From assembly GCA_946999045.1 (NCBI GenBank), contig CAMQBR010000074.1:1-5455 (forward strand): a DNA stretch of 5,455 nucleotides, written 5' to 3'. The stretch is from an uncultured Prevotella sp. (lineage in GTDB: Bacteria > Bacteroidota > Bacteroidia > Bacteroidales > Bacteroidaceae). This document shows, one piece after another, positions 1 to 5,307 of the stretch. The translations under genes and the position numbers were made by a program. Under the pieces are notes generated by a model. The model saw only the letters and a program-made list of their open reading frames with translations, was not told the DNA's origin and did no database searches. The stretch's first letter is position 1, and every line of letters starts with the position of its first letter.

Positions 1-617
1 TTCAAATACAAAGATAATAAAAATATGGGCTTACACACTTTTATAGGACAGTACCTCTTATCATGATGATGTGTGTTTTTTTGCCTGCTCTTAACATTGT
101 GGGCGAGAAAGAGAGCGGCACCATTGAGGCCATTAATGTGACACCAGTAAGCGAGGTGAACTTTATTCTTGCCAAACTGATACCTTACTGGCTGATAGCA
201 TTGGTGGTGATGAGCATGTGTCTGTTGCTGGCATGGGGTGTGTATGGCATAACGTCGGCAGGCAGTCTTGCTTTGGTTTATCTTCTGGCAATGTTGTTGG
301 CATTTATATTTAGCGGATTGGGACTGGTCATTTCCAATTACAACGACACTATGTAACAGGCCGTTTTTGTGATGTGGTTTGCAGTGGTGTGTCTGATGCT
401 GCTCAGCGGATTGTTTACGCCTGTGCGTTCAATGCCACATTGGGCATATCTCTCCACCTACGTCAATCCTATGCACTATTTCATTGACGCCATTCGTACG
501 GTGTTCGTTCGTGGTGGCAACTTCTCTTGCATAGCCCACCAGGTTTTCGCTCTAAGCATCATAGCCTTCTGTATGAACTTATGGGCTGTGATAAGCTATC
601 GCAAGAATACTGCTTGA
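1..617 (+). pseudogene. ABC-2 type transporter permease, 3' part, disrupted
   Basis: This is the C-terminal half of an integral membrane permease of the ABC-2 family (YhhJ/YadH-like), which with an ATPase partner would export a substrate I cannot name. The reading frame at positions 21-617 shows the family hallmarks: PALNIVGEKESGTIE then INVTP, the segment FILAKLIPYW, several hydrophobic helices, LSGLFTPV then SMP, and a final helix before AVISYRKN. TAA at 354-356 interrupts the frame exactly where relatives carry a Gln pair (NDTM, stop, Q-A-V-F); one C-to-T change in CAA explains it, and the frame continues to TGA at 615-617. The same frame also has TAA at 18-20, while frame 1 is open over 1-63 and reads TFIGQYLLS at its end, so a one-base deletion between about 20 and 63 is likely. 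The gene's 5' part lies left of the window. Restart at GTG 369 or ATG 372 would give only a short helix-containing peptide. The family call is secure, and the non-functional status is likely. Confidence 0.85.
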
Positions 618-641
618 TGGTTTCCGAGATAGGAAACGGCA

Positions 642-701
642 AAGAACTTGTTGGGGTAAAGTTATCATTATTAATCATTATCCTTGCTCCAACAAGTTCT
701 T
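642..701 (+). repeat. Long stem-loop between converging gene remnants
   Basis: The 13-bp arm AAGAACTTGTTGG (642-654) is matched perfectly by CCAACAAGTTCTT (689-701). In plus-strand RNA the stem can extend five more pairs inward (655-659 with 684-688), two of them G-U wobbles that become A-C mismatches in minus-strand RNA. The stem therefore fits the permease transcript better. The right arm is the last codons of the opposing ATPase remnant. No U-tract follows on either strand, so it is not a standard intrinsic terminator, although it could act as a 3'-end structure for the plus-strand transcript. Confidence 0.7.
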
Positions 702-968
702 GTCCGTCAGAAAATCCAATAATCCAATAGTCAACACACCGAGTTCATCTTCTTTGCGATGAATGTCATCACCGACAATAACTATCTTACGGAAGTGGTC
801 ATTGATTGACAATAATGGGCGTCGCTCTTGCTGTTCCTTTTCTGGCGTAGGCATGTGAAAAGCCGATTGGATATACACTCTGTATGGAGGGCGGTTCAAC
901 ACAAAGTCTACTTCCAACTGCTTTCTGACAAACTTACCGTTCTCATCCTTGCCACCAAGTTCAACTAA
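678..968 (-). pseudogene. C-terminal remnant of AAA ATPase with DUF4143 domain
   Basis: Reading leftward from about 968 to TAA at 678-680 gives roughly 96 codons that resemble the end of the Bacteroidetes AAA+DUF4143 ATPases. Diagnostic pieces are KDENGK, QLEVDFVLN, YIQSAFHMP, the stretch HFRKIVIVGDDI and the ending LGVLTIGLLDFL. Family members are normally around 400 residues with an N-terminal P-loop domain. Here everything before the EVDF strand of the nuclease-like C-terminal domain is absent, and an in-frame TAA at 969-971 closes the frame upstream. No ATG lies near the start of the homology; TTG at 917 is an internal Leu codon, not a start. I infer a deletion or rearrangement with a breakpoint near 965-971. 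These ATPases are typical accessory, frequently lost genes of unclear function. The family call rests on remembered motifs, not on a search. Confidence 0.75.
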
Positions 969-1155
969 TTAGAGTACTATTTTTGATATTGGTATCATAT
1001 TTTACACCGTAAAGACAGCATTTTTATCTTGAAACACGGCATAACCAATGAAAAAACTGCGTTTGCCAAGTAAAAAACTGTAAAACGTAGCATTGTAAAT
1101 TACACAAAAATGCTTTTTAGAACAAAAGAGTATGATATGTAATTACAACACCCTA

Positions 1156-1184
1156 AAAGGGAGTCGTTTCAAACGTACCCCTTT
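1156..1184. repeat. 29-bp imperfect palindrome, operator-like
   Basis: The element is symmetric about C1170. Outer arms AAAGGG (1156-1161) and CCCTTT (1179-1184) enclose inner arms CGTTT (1165-1169) and AAACG (1171-1175), with 3-nt asymmetric spacers between them. Two nested half-sites of this kind suit a dimeric DNA-binding protein better than a terminator, since no T-tract follows. No gene start lies nearby, so the function is open. Confidence 0.5.
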
Positions 1185-1451
1185 ATGAATTTCGTCCTAA
1201 AACTTCCATTCACCACATTATGAGGGTAGTTAAAAGCGCCCCCTCCCAACCCTTATTTCGTGATTCCTGATGTGATCGAATGTTAAACACGTTAAATATT
1301 CATCTTTTCGTATCCAATCAGAATCCACACGGTCACTTTTCTACCGTTTAGAGCGTATAATACTGATAATCAACTAATAATACATTCAAGCTATAAAACT
1401 ATTAAAAAGATATTTGCATTTTGGTACACCAACTTGCTTTTTATCCTTAAA

Positions 1452-1506
1452 AACGCTTGTTATTCAATAACAAAGTATTATCTTTGCAAACAGAATAACA
1501 AGCGTT
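1452..1506. repeat. Perfect 14-bp inverted repeat around a promoter
   Basis: AACGCTTGTTATTC (1452-1465) is repeated as its exact reverse complement GAATAACAAGCGTT (1493-1506), 27 bp apart. A third partial copy, AATAACAA (1466-1473), abuts the left arm and forms the palindrome TTGTTATT-C-AATAACAA. Arm centres are 41 bp apart, close to four helical turns. Because the arms bracket a promoter-like sequence, paired operator sites are a natural reading. A very small inverted-repeat element or an RNA stem remain alternatives. Confidence 0.7.
1457..1486 (+). promoter_or_regulatory. Bacteroidetes-type promoter, no gene downstream
   Basis: The -7 element TATCTTTG (1479-1486) matches TAnnTTTG exactly. 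TTG at 1457-1459 (in context CTTG rather than TTTG) lies 19 bp upstream as a -33 element. Transcription would start near 1491-1494, at the edge of the right arm of the inverted repeat, and run into the 22-bp array. No credible coding sequence follows, so it is either an orphan promoter of a lost gene or drives an untranslated RNA. Confidence 0.5.
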
Positions 1507-1634
1507 CTTTGTTAGGCAGAAAACAGCGAAGCCAAGTAGCTGGCTCGTTTCCAAATCGTTACCTGTTTGATATACATAACAAGGTAACTTCCCTATTTTC
1601 AATTAGTTGCATTTTAATAATTATCTTACACTGC

Positions 1635-1722
1635 CAATCTCATGCAAATTGTAAGACAATCTCATGTAATTTGTAAGACAATCTCATGCAAATTGTAAGA
1701 CAATCTCATGTAATTTGTAAAC
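1635..1722. repeat. Four exact 22-bp tandem repeats (iteron-like array)
   Basis: Units run 1635-1656, 1657-1678, 1679-1700 and 1701-1722 with no gaps. Each starts CAATCTCATG and continues with CAAATTGTAAGA (copies 1 and 3) or TAATTTGTAAGA (copies 2 and 4, the last ending in AC). The alternation at positions 11 and 14 gives a 44-bp higher-order unit present twice. At each unit junction lies the palindrome TTGT-AAG-ACAA (1649-1659, 1671-1681, 1693-1703), always 22 bp apart, so on the same DNA face within a few degrees of two helical turns. The unit is not a multiple of 3 and the array is not coding. It resembles iterons or a cooperative operator array, but no replication or regulator gene is adjacent. 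Confidence 0.9.
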
Positions 1723-1770
1723 TGTTTATAATCATACAGATACAGTTAGCAAAGTTAGGAAGAACGGATA

Positions 1771-1810
1771 TCGCCTTAGTGGCGAACATTGTTTCCTGTC
1801 TACGGAAACA
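1771..1810 (+). other. Two adjacent small hairpins, possible RNA structure
   Basis: TCGCC-TTAGT-GGCGA (1771-1785) is followed after four bases by TGTTTCC (1790-1796), a 7-nt loop and GGAAACA (1804-1810). Two perfect stems so close together in AT-rich spacer DNA suggest a structured RNA or a degenerate processing signal. There is no T-tract, so neither looks like an intrinsic terminator. I cannot match it to a known RNA family. Confidence 0.4.
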
Positions 1811-2073
1811 TAAGTATAGTTCTATAATTTAGCTTTGTTACATTTTGCTCTCAAAAATAAGTTCAAAAATCCAACAAACCTAAGTTGTAGAACCTGTCTT
1901 AATATGCTTACTTTTCGTCTGAGTTTTCCTTGATTACCCACATATTTCGTTATAGAGCTTTTTTTATTACTGCTTTTAATGTTGACATCATTAGTTCCTT
2001 TTTAGTCCCTTTTTATTTACTACTTTCTGAATTCAGAACTTACTTTCAATTATTTTTAAGACTTTTCTCTATA

Positions 2074-2116
2074 AAAGCAAAAAGCGGAAAGCCTTTGTTT
2101 ATGGGGCTTTCCGCTT
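2074..2116 (-). terminator. Intrinsic terminator of tRNA-His
   Basis: On the minus strand AAGCGGAAAGCC (2116-2105) pairs perfectly with GGCTTTCCGCTT (2093-2082), a 12-bp GC-containing stem with an 11-nt loop. It is followed by TTTTTGCTTTT. It lies 12 bp after the tRNA 3' end and clearly terminates that transcript. Confidence 0.9.
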
Positions 2117-2128
2117 GTATGCGGGATG

Positions 2129-2203
2129 GGTGGCAGGTGGGACTCGAACCCACGACATTCAGAACCACAATCTGACGCTCTAACCAACTGAACTACAGCC
2201 ACC
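2129..2203 (-). tRNA. tRNA-His (anticodon GTG)
   Basis: The cloverleaf is complete on the minus strand. The acceptor 5' strand is GTGGCTG (2202-2196), and the D stem GTTC pairs with GAGC. The anticodon stem is TCAGA/TCTGA around the loop TTGTGGT with anticodon GTG, the T stem is GTGGG/CCCAC with loop TTCGAGT, and the acceptor 3' strand is CTGCCAC (2136-2130). The extra G-1 at 2203 and the discriminator C73 at 2129 are the histidine identity elements read by HisRS. CCA is not encoded in full, so a CCA-adding enzyme must complete it. Position 6-67 is a U-U mismatch. The gene has its own promoter and terminator, so it is a separate unit downstream of secG. Confidence 0.97.
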
Positions 2204-2239
2204 ATGTCAAAAAACGTGCTTCCTTACCAAAAGCGTTTG

Positions 2240-2271
2240 CAAAGATAAGAGATTTATTTGAAATATCCAAA
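2240..2271 (-). promoter_or_regulatory. Promoter of tRNA-His
   Basis: On the minus strand TTTG (2271-2268) and TATCTTTG (2247-2240) match the Bacteroidetes -33 and -7 elements with 20 bp between them, the best promoter in the window. Transcription would begin near 2233, about 30 nt before the mature tRNA 5' end. The promoter lies inside the hairpin that follows secG. Confidence 0.85.
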
Positions 2272-2283
2272 CAAATCTCTTAT
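2245..2283 (-). terminator. Hairpin after secG, weak or bidirectional terminator
   Basis: ATAAGAGATTT (2245-2255) pairs perfectly with AAATCTCTTAT (2273-2283), and TTTG (2257-2260) pairs with CAAA (2268-2271) after one mismatch, leaving a 7-nt loop. It starts five bases after the secG stop codon, preceded by an A-tract on the minus strand but followed only by CTTTG. The T-tract (2283-2290) lies on the plus strand, so the structure would stop antisense transcription better than secG transcription. Some read-through from secG into tRNA-His is plausible. Confidence 0.5.
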
Positions 2284-2288
2284 TTTTT

Positions 2289-2651
2289 TTACTTTTTTGC
2301 AGGTCTTATAGGAGCTGTTGGAGCAGCTGGAGCCTTTTGCTGAGTAGCACCAAATCCAGGAATGGTATTAGGGTTGGTGTTTTGAGTTTCAGTAGCAGTC
2401 TTCTCTAAAACACTTTGATCTGTTGTAGCTCTTGGAGCAACGTATGCACAAACCACACTAAGAATAACCATTACAATGGCTAATCCCCATGTTGTTTTTT
2501 CTATTACGTCTGTCGTCTTTCTAACACCCATAATGGCATTCGAAGATGAGAAATTAGAAGCTAAACCGCCTCCCTTTGACTCCTGGATTACGACAATTAC
2601 CACCATCAATATAGATGCAAGAATAATAAGTCCAACGAGTAATGTGTACAT
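2289..2651 (-). CDS. secG: Preprotein translocase subunit SecG
   Basis: The 120-residue product is the small inner-membrane subunit of the SecYEG channel, which assists SecA-driven export. It has the expected two-helix plan: helix 1 at about 3-22, the conserved cytoplasmic loop QESKGGGLASNFSSSNAIMG (23-42) and GVRKTTDVIEKTTW (42-55), then helix 2 at about 56-72. The Ser-rich loop is the Bacteroidetes version of the family's GKGGGL region. The last 45 or so residues are a low-complexity Thr/Gln/Pro/Ala tail ending in Lys, common in this phylum and variable in length. ATG at 2651 is eight bases after the stop of the preceding gene, which implies a shared transcript. No Shine-Dalgarno is visible, as usual in Bacteroidetes. 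The assignment is secure. Confidence 0.95.
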   Translation of the reverse strand: MYTLLVGLIILASILMVVIVVIQESKGGGLASNFSSSNAIMGVRKTTDVIEKTTWGLAIVMVILSVVCAYVAPRATTDQSVLEKTATETQNTNPNTIPGFGATQQKAPAAPTAPIRPAKK

Positions 2652-2659
2652 AATTTCTG

Positions 2660-3412
2660 TTATTTGTTTATGTTATTATTTAATATTAATTTCTCTAAGA
2701 AACGTATTTGGTCTGCAAAGTAACTATTTTTTTTCGGAAAATTCAAATTTAATCGCTTAATTATTTCAAGAGCCTGCTCATATTTTCCTTGTTTTATATA
2801 GATTTTAGCCAAAGTCTCTGTTGAATAACTCTCATCAAAAGAAGTTGTTTGGCTTTCATCCTCTAAATCTGGAAGATATTCAGGTGTTTCATTCAGCTGT
2901 ATTCTTCCATCGCCATTCTTTTCTATAAAGCTGTCTATCAAGTCTTGACCTTTAAGATGTGGTGATGCTTGATTGCTTTCATGTTCTTCCTCGCTCTCCA
3001 CCTCCATTAAATAAGCCACATAGTCTACCGCAGCATCAGCTGGAGTAGGTTTGCGTTTTTTGTTGGTATCCTCCTCATCTTCAGGCGGAATAGTTTCCAA
3101 AAAGTTATCAATCAAAGAGATAGTTCGATTATCGCTGATAGTATCTGCATTCGTTTTATCTTCCTTAACAGAATGCTTTAGTTGATAATGAGCTGCCTCA
3201 ATCAGATTAAAAAGAACTTTCCTATCGGTAATATACATCGCAGCACGACGCAACTCTTCATCGAAAGTAGAGTCGTGGAGCAAATACAAATTTTGCAAAA
3301 GCAAGAGTCGTGCAGTTTGATAATACGGATGCAAGGCAAGTAAGCTCCTTAAATCATAAAGTGTCTCTTTATCCAACAATTCGGGATGTTGTATCAATCT
3401 GCTAAGTTCCAT
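2660..3412 (-). CDS. TPR-like protein of the lptE-secG operon
   Basis: The product is 250 residues and soluble, with no signal peptide or membrane helix. The N-terminal part (1-80) is helical, with ELSRLIQHPELL, LYDLRSLLALHPYYQTARLL and LLHDSTFDEELRRAA, patterns I associate with a Bacteroidales-specific family of unknown function. A strongly acidic, probably disordered linker (about 104-195, with PPEDEEDTN, EVESEEEHES and DLEDES) precedes one clear TPR-like helix pair (about 198-227, TLAKIYIKQGKYEQALEII) and a closing helix. I place the start at ATG 3412, 23 bp after lptE. The frame also opens at TTG 3421, but that adds only three residues and is a weaker start. Position between lptE and secG suggests a scaffold role in envelope biogenesis, but the sequence does not show a function. 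Confidence 0.8.
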   Translation of the reverse strand: MELSRLIQHPELLDKETLYDLRSLLALHPYYQTARLLLLQNLYLLHDSTFDEELRRAAMYITDRKVLFNLIEAAHYQLKHSVKEDKTNADTISDNRTISLIDNFLETIPPEDEEDTNKKRKPTPADAAVDYVAYLMEVESEEEHESNQASPHLKGQDLIDSFIEKNGDGRIQLNETPEYLPDLEDESQTTSFDESYSTETLAKIYIKQGKYEQALEIIKRLNLNFPKKNSYFADQIRFLEKLILNNNINK

Positions 3413-3435
3413 TATTATCAATTAGTTGTAACAAG

Positions 3436-3987
3436 TTACCAATTAGCCACAGTGGCATTAAATATCTGGTCGGTCAAATCTTTTACCATTTGCGTAACCA
3501 ATTCTTCTTGTACCGAATTTAAGTTTTGCGTTGTCTCGTAAGTTTTAGAAGACGAAAATTGTCTTTCAAAGTCTTCTTTATGATTTACATTATTTGTAAA
3601 GCGAACATTAACCGCCATAGTCAACTCAGTTTGAGCCGAATGCCCCTCACTTGAAACCGCTTTATTACGTTGTGTGTATGATACTATTTCGCCTTCTATC
3701 TTTAAGTCGCCGTTGCGTCTTACTTGAACTAACCGTGTATGATTGGCAAAAACTTCTCGTAACTGATTATTAAACATTGGCCCCATTGGTCCCCAAACAT
3801 AGGTACTGCGGATGGGGAAATCTACTATTTGTATGGTTTTGGTTTTGGCATAATTGATACTGGCTCCATTAAACTTATAAATAGAGCACGCTACCAACAC
3901 ACAATATAATAACAGACACGAGATAACAACACGGTAGCCACGTTGTATCCTTAGGAATACTGACAAATTATTTCTTCTCAAGTTCAT
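3436..3987 (-). CDS. lptE: LptE-type outer-membrane lipoprotein
   Basis: The 183-residue product looks like the Bacteroidetes LptE family, the lipoprotein plug of the LptD translocon that inserts LPS into the outer membrane. The N terminus is basic (residues 2-19), then comes a hydrophobic stretch (20-33) and a lipobox LVAC with the acylated Cys at 34. The mature part opens SIYKFNGASI, matching the C-x-Y-x-F-x-G start I recall for these proteins, followed by a TIQIVDFP-like strand, a helix with NNQLREVF, the strand LKIEGEIVSY and a C-terminal amphipathic helix (VTQMVKDLTDQIFN). The length fits. ATG 3987 overlaps the upstream gene's end by 20 bp, so translation is probably coupled. The n-region is unusually long for a lipoprotein signal, but no other ATG precedes the lipobox. 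Confidence is good for the family and slightly lower for the exact role. Confidence 0.85.
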   Translation of the reverse strand: MNLRRNNLSVFLRIQRGYRVVISCLLLYCVLVACSIYKFNGASINYAKTKTIQIVDFPIRSTYVWGPMGPMFNNQLREVFANHTRLVQVRRNGDLKIEGEIVSYTQRNKAVSSEGHSAQTELTMAVNVRFTNNVNHKEDFERQFSSSKTYETTQNLNSVQEELVTQMVKDLTDQIFNATVANW

Positions 3988-5230
3988 ATTGTTTTATTCT
4001 TCTATATAATGTACGATCAGAAATACCTAGTTCTTTGGCAGCTTTCTTTCTGTTTCCGTCATTGCGCTCTAAAGCCTTTTCCACCATTAGTCTCCCCAAA
4101 TCATTGAGATTAAGACTTTCAGGCTCATTTAACTCTTCTATAATGGTTTCGTCAGAATCTATAGTTCGGGGCATTGCATGCACAGATGTAGACAAAGAAG
4201 CCTGCCCTGTAACGCCAACACTTGGTACAGAATTGCCCAAGGCTTTCACTTGATTGGGATAAGTTAAGTTTTGGTTATTACGATGAGCCTCATCCAGCTG
4301 TTTACGCAAATTGTTCATGTCTCGCCGCAAATCGCTCACATTGCCCCTAAGTTCATACAATATCTTATATAGTATTTCGCGTTCGCTCTCATAAGTGTGA
4401 GCCCCATGTGTTGCAATGGTTGCCAACTGTGTGCTATCTGGGTCGCACGGAATAAAGTTTTGCAGTTGTTCTGCATTTATCTTTCTATCTTGTACCAGCA
4501 CAGATATCTGCTCCGTAATGTTTTTAAGTTGCCTAACATTACCAGGCCACTTATATTTTAACATTAGTTGTTTGGCATCATCTGTAAGCGTAATTTTAGG
4601 CAGATGATACTTTTCTGCCATCTGCATAGAGAATAAACGAAACAACAACAGAATATCTTCACCTCTATCTCGCAATGGAGGTATCTGTATAGGGATGGTA
4701 TTAAGTCGGTAATACAAGTCTTCTCTAAACCGCCCTTCACTAATGGCTTTAGGCATATTTACATTGGTAGCCGCTACTATACGAACATCAGTCTTGCGAA
4801 TTTCCTGTCCACCAACTCTGATGTATTCGCCTGTTTCAAGTACTCTCAGCAATCGAGCCTGCGTGGCGAGTGGCAACTCACCTACCTCATCTAGAAAGAT
4901 TGTACCTTTGTTGGCTATTCCAAAGTAACCTTCTCTATCACCAATAGCACCCGTAAATGAACCTTTCTCATGCCCAAAGAGTTCACTATCAATTGTTCCC
5001 TCTGGTATAGAACCGCAATTAATAGCGAAATACCGTTCGCGTTTTCGGGGAGAATTATCGTGTATAACACGTGGCACAATCTCTTTTCCTACTCCACTTT
5101 CGCCAATAATTAGCACAGAAAGGTCAGTAGGTGCTACCTGTAAGGCAACATCTAAGGCTCGATTTAATCCATCGCTGTTACCAACGATATTGTAACGTTG
5201 CTTTATTTTTTGTAGTTCTGAACTCTTCAT
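3968..5230 (-). CDS. Sigma-54-dependent activator, AAA+ and Fis-type HTH
   Basis: This 420-residue bacterial enhancer-binding protein would use ATP hydrolysis to open RpoN (sigma-54) promoters. Visible motifs in order are Walker A GESGVGKE (43-50), SELFGHEKG leading into GSFTGA (90-95, the sigma-54 contact loop), Walker B IFLDE (111-115), sensor I VAATN (152-156), the Arg-finger region RFREDLYYRL (167-176) and sensor II WPGNVRQL (228-235). A charged, coiled-coil-prone segment (about 281-321) and a flexible linker lead to a Fis-type HTH (about 376-416, RKKAAKELGISDRTLYRR). There is no receiver, GAF or PAS domain; the AAA+ module starts within about 15 residues, so control must come through partners, the linker or expression. 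The loop has Ser where GAFTGA has Ala. It is the first gene of a probable operon with lptE, the TPR-like gene and secG. The type is certain, the targets unknown. Confidence 0.97.
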   Translation of the reverse strand: MKSSELQKIKQRYNIVGNSDGLNRALDVALQVAPTDLSVLIIGESGVGKEIVPRVIHDNSPRKRERYFAINCGSIPEGTIDSELFGHEKGSFTGAIGDREGYFGIANKGTIFLDEVGELPLATQARLLRVLETGEYIRVGGQEIRKTDVRIVAATNVNMPKAISEGRFREDLYYRLNTIPIQIPPLRDRGEDILLLFRLFSMQMAEKYHLPKITLTDDAKQLMLKYKWPGNVRQLKNITEQISVLVQDRKINAEQLQNFIPCDPDSTQLATIATHGAHTYESEREILYKILYELRGNVSDLRRDMNNLRKQLDEAHRNNQNLTYPNQVKALGNSVPSVGVTGQASLSTSVHAMPRTIDSDETIIEELNEPESLNLNDLGRLMVEKALERNDGNRKKAAKELGISDRTLYRRIKQYELEKK

Positions 5231-5237
5231 TGGATGA

Positions 5238-5271
5238 CAAAATTACGCAATTAATTTGATATTTCTGCAAT
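5238..5271 (-). promoter_or_regulatory. Probable promoter of the activator-lptE-secG operon
   Basis: On the minus strand TAATTTTG (5245-5238) matches TAnnTTTG. ATTG (5271-5268) lies 22 bp upstream as a weak -33 element, slightly further than usual. The -7 element ends only seven bases before the ATG at 5230, so the leader would be a few nucleotides or none. The spacer upstream is AT-rich and contains the small palindrome CTGC-7nt-GCAG (5265-5279). Confidence 0.5.
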
Positions 5272-5307
5272 TATGGCAGTTTTTATTTACTCTTTTTTAT
5301 CAAGAAT

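Larger units (their letters stand above)
969..2073. other. 1.1-kb non-coding region rich in small repeats
   Basis: No reading frame here has recognisable protein character, and the short open frames present (for example 1434-1676 +) run across repeats and hairpins. Besides the elements listed separately, small features include TGATA-TTGG-TATCA (984-997), TTTAC-ACC-GTAAA (1001-1013), AAAAAACTG repeated at 1051 and 1072 (21 bp apart), and the arms AGCATTTTT (1017-1025) and AAAAATGCT (1106-1114). The minus strand is G-rich around 1240-1256. I see nothing I can name between about 1190 and 1450 or between 1811 and 2073, beyond AT-rich sequence and weak TAnnTTTG-like matches. The region follows a truncated gene, so it may be a deletion scar that kept the control elements of lost genes. 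Confidence 0.6.

Noticed and set aside
527..730. Plus-strand open frame overlapping the permease end
   Set aside because: It is out of frame with the recognisable permease and crosses the stem-loop and the ATPase remnant.
1240..1256. G-quadruplex on the minus strand
   Set aside because: Only three separate G-runs of three or more occur, so a three-layer quadruplex lacks a fourth run; a two-layer one would be weak.
1434..1676. Plus-strand open frame of 80 codons
   Set aside because: It crosses the promoter, both inverted-repeat arms and the start of the 22-bp array, and its composition is not protein-like.
1635..1722. CRISPR array
   Set aside because: The units are contiguous with no spacers and no cas gene is present.
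1750..1757. Minus-strand promoter TAACTTTG pointing into the 22-bp array
   Set aside because: No TTTG or TTG lies 19-21 bp upstream, so the match alone is too likely by chance.
1930..2175. Plus-strand open frame of 81 codons
   Set aside because: Its end lies in the antisense strand of the tRNA-His terminator and tRNA, giving a typical antisense-tRNA translation (GLEPTTFRT-like), not a gene.
2476..2760. Plus-strand open frame antisense to secG
   Set aside because: It lies opposite the secure secG gene and the end of the TPR-like gene, a shadow of their codon pattern.
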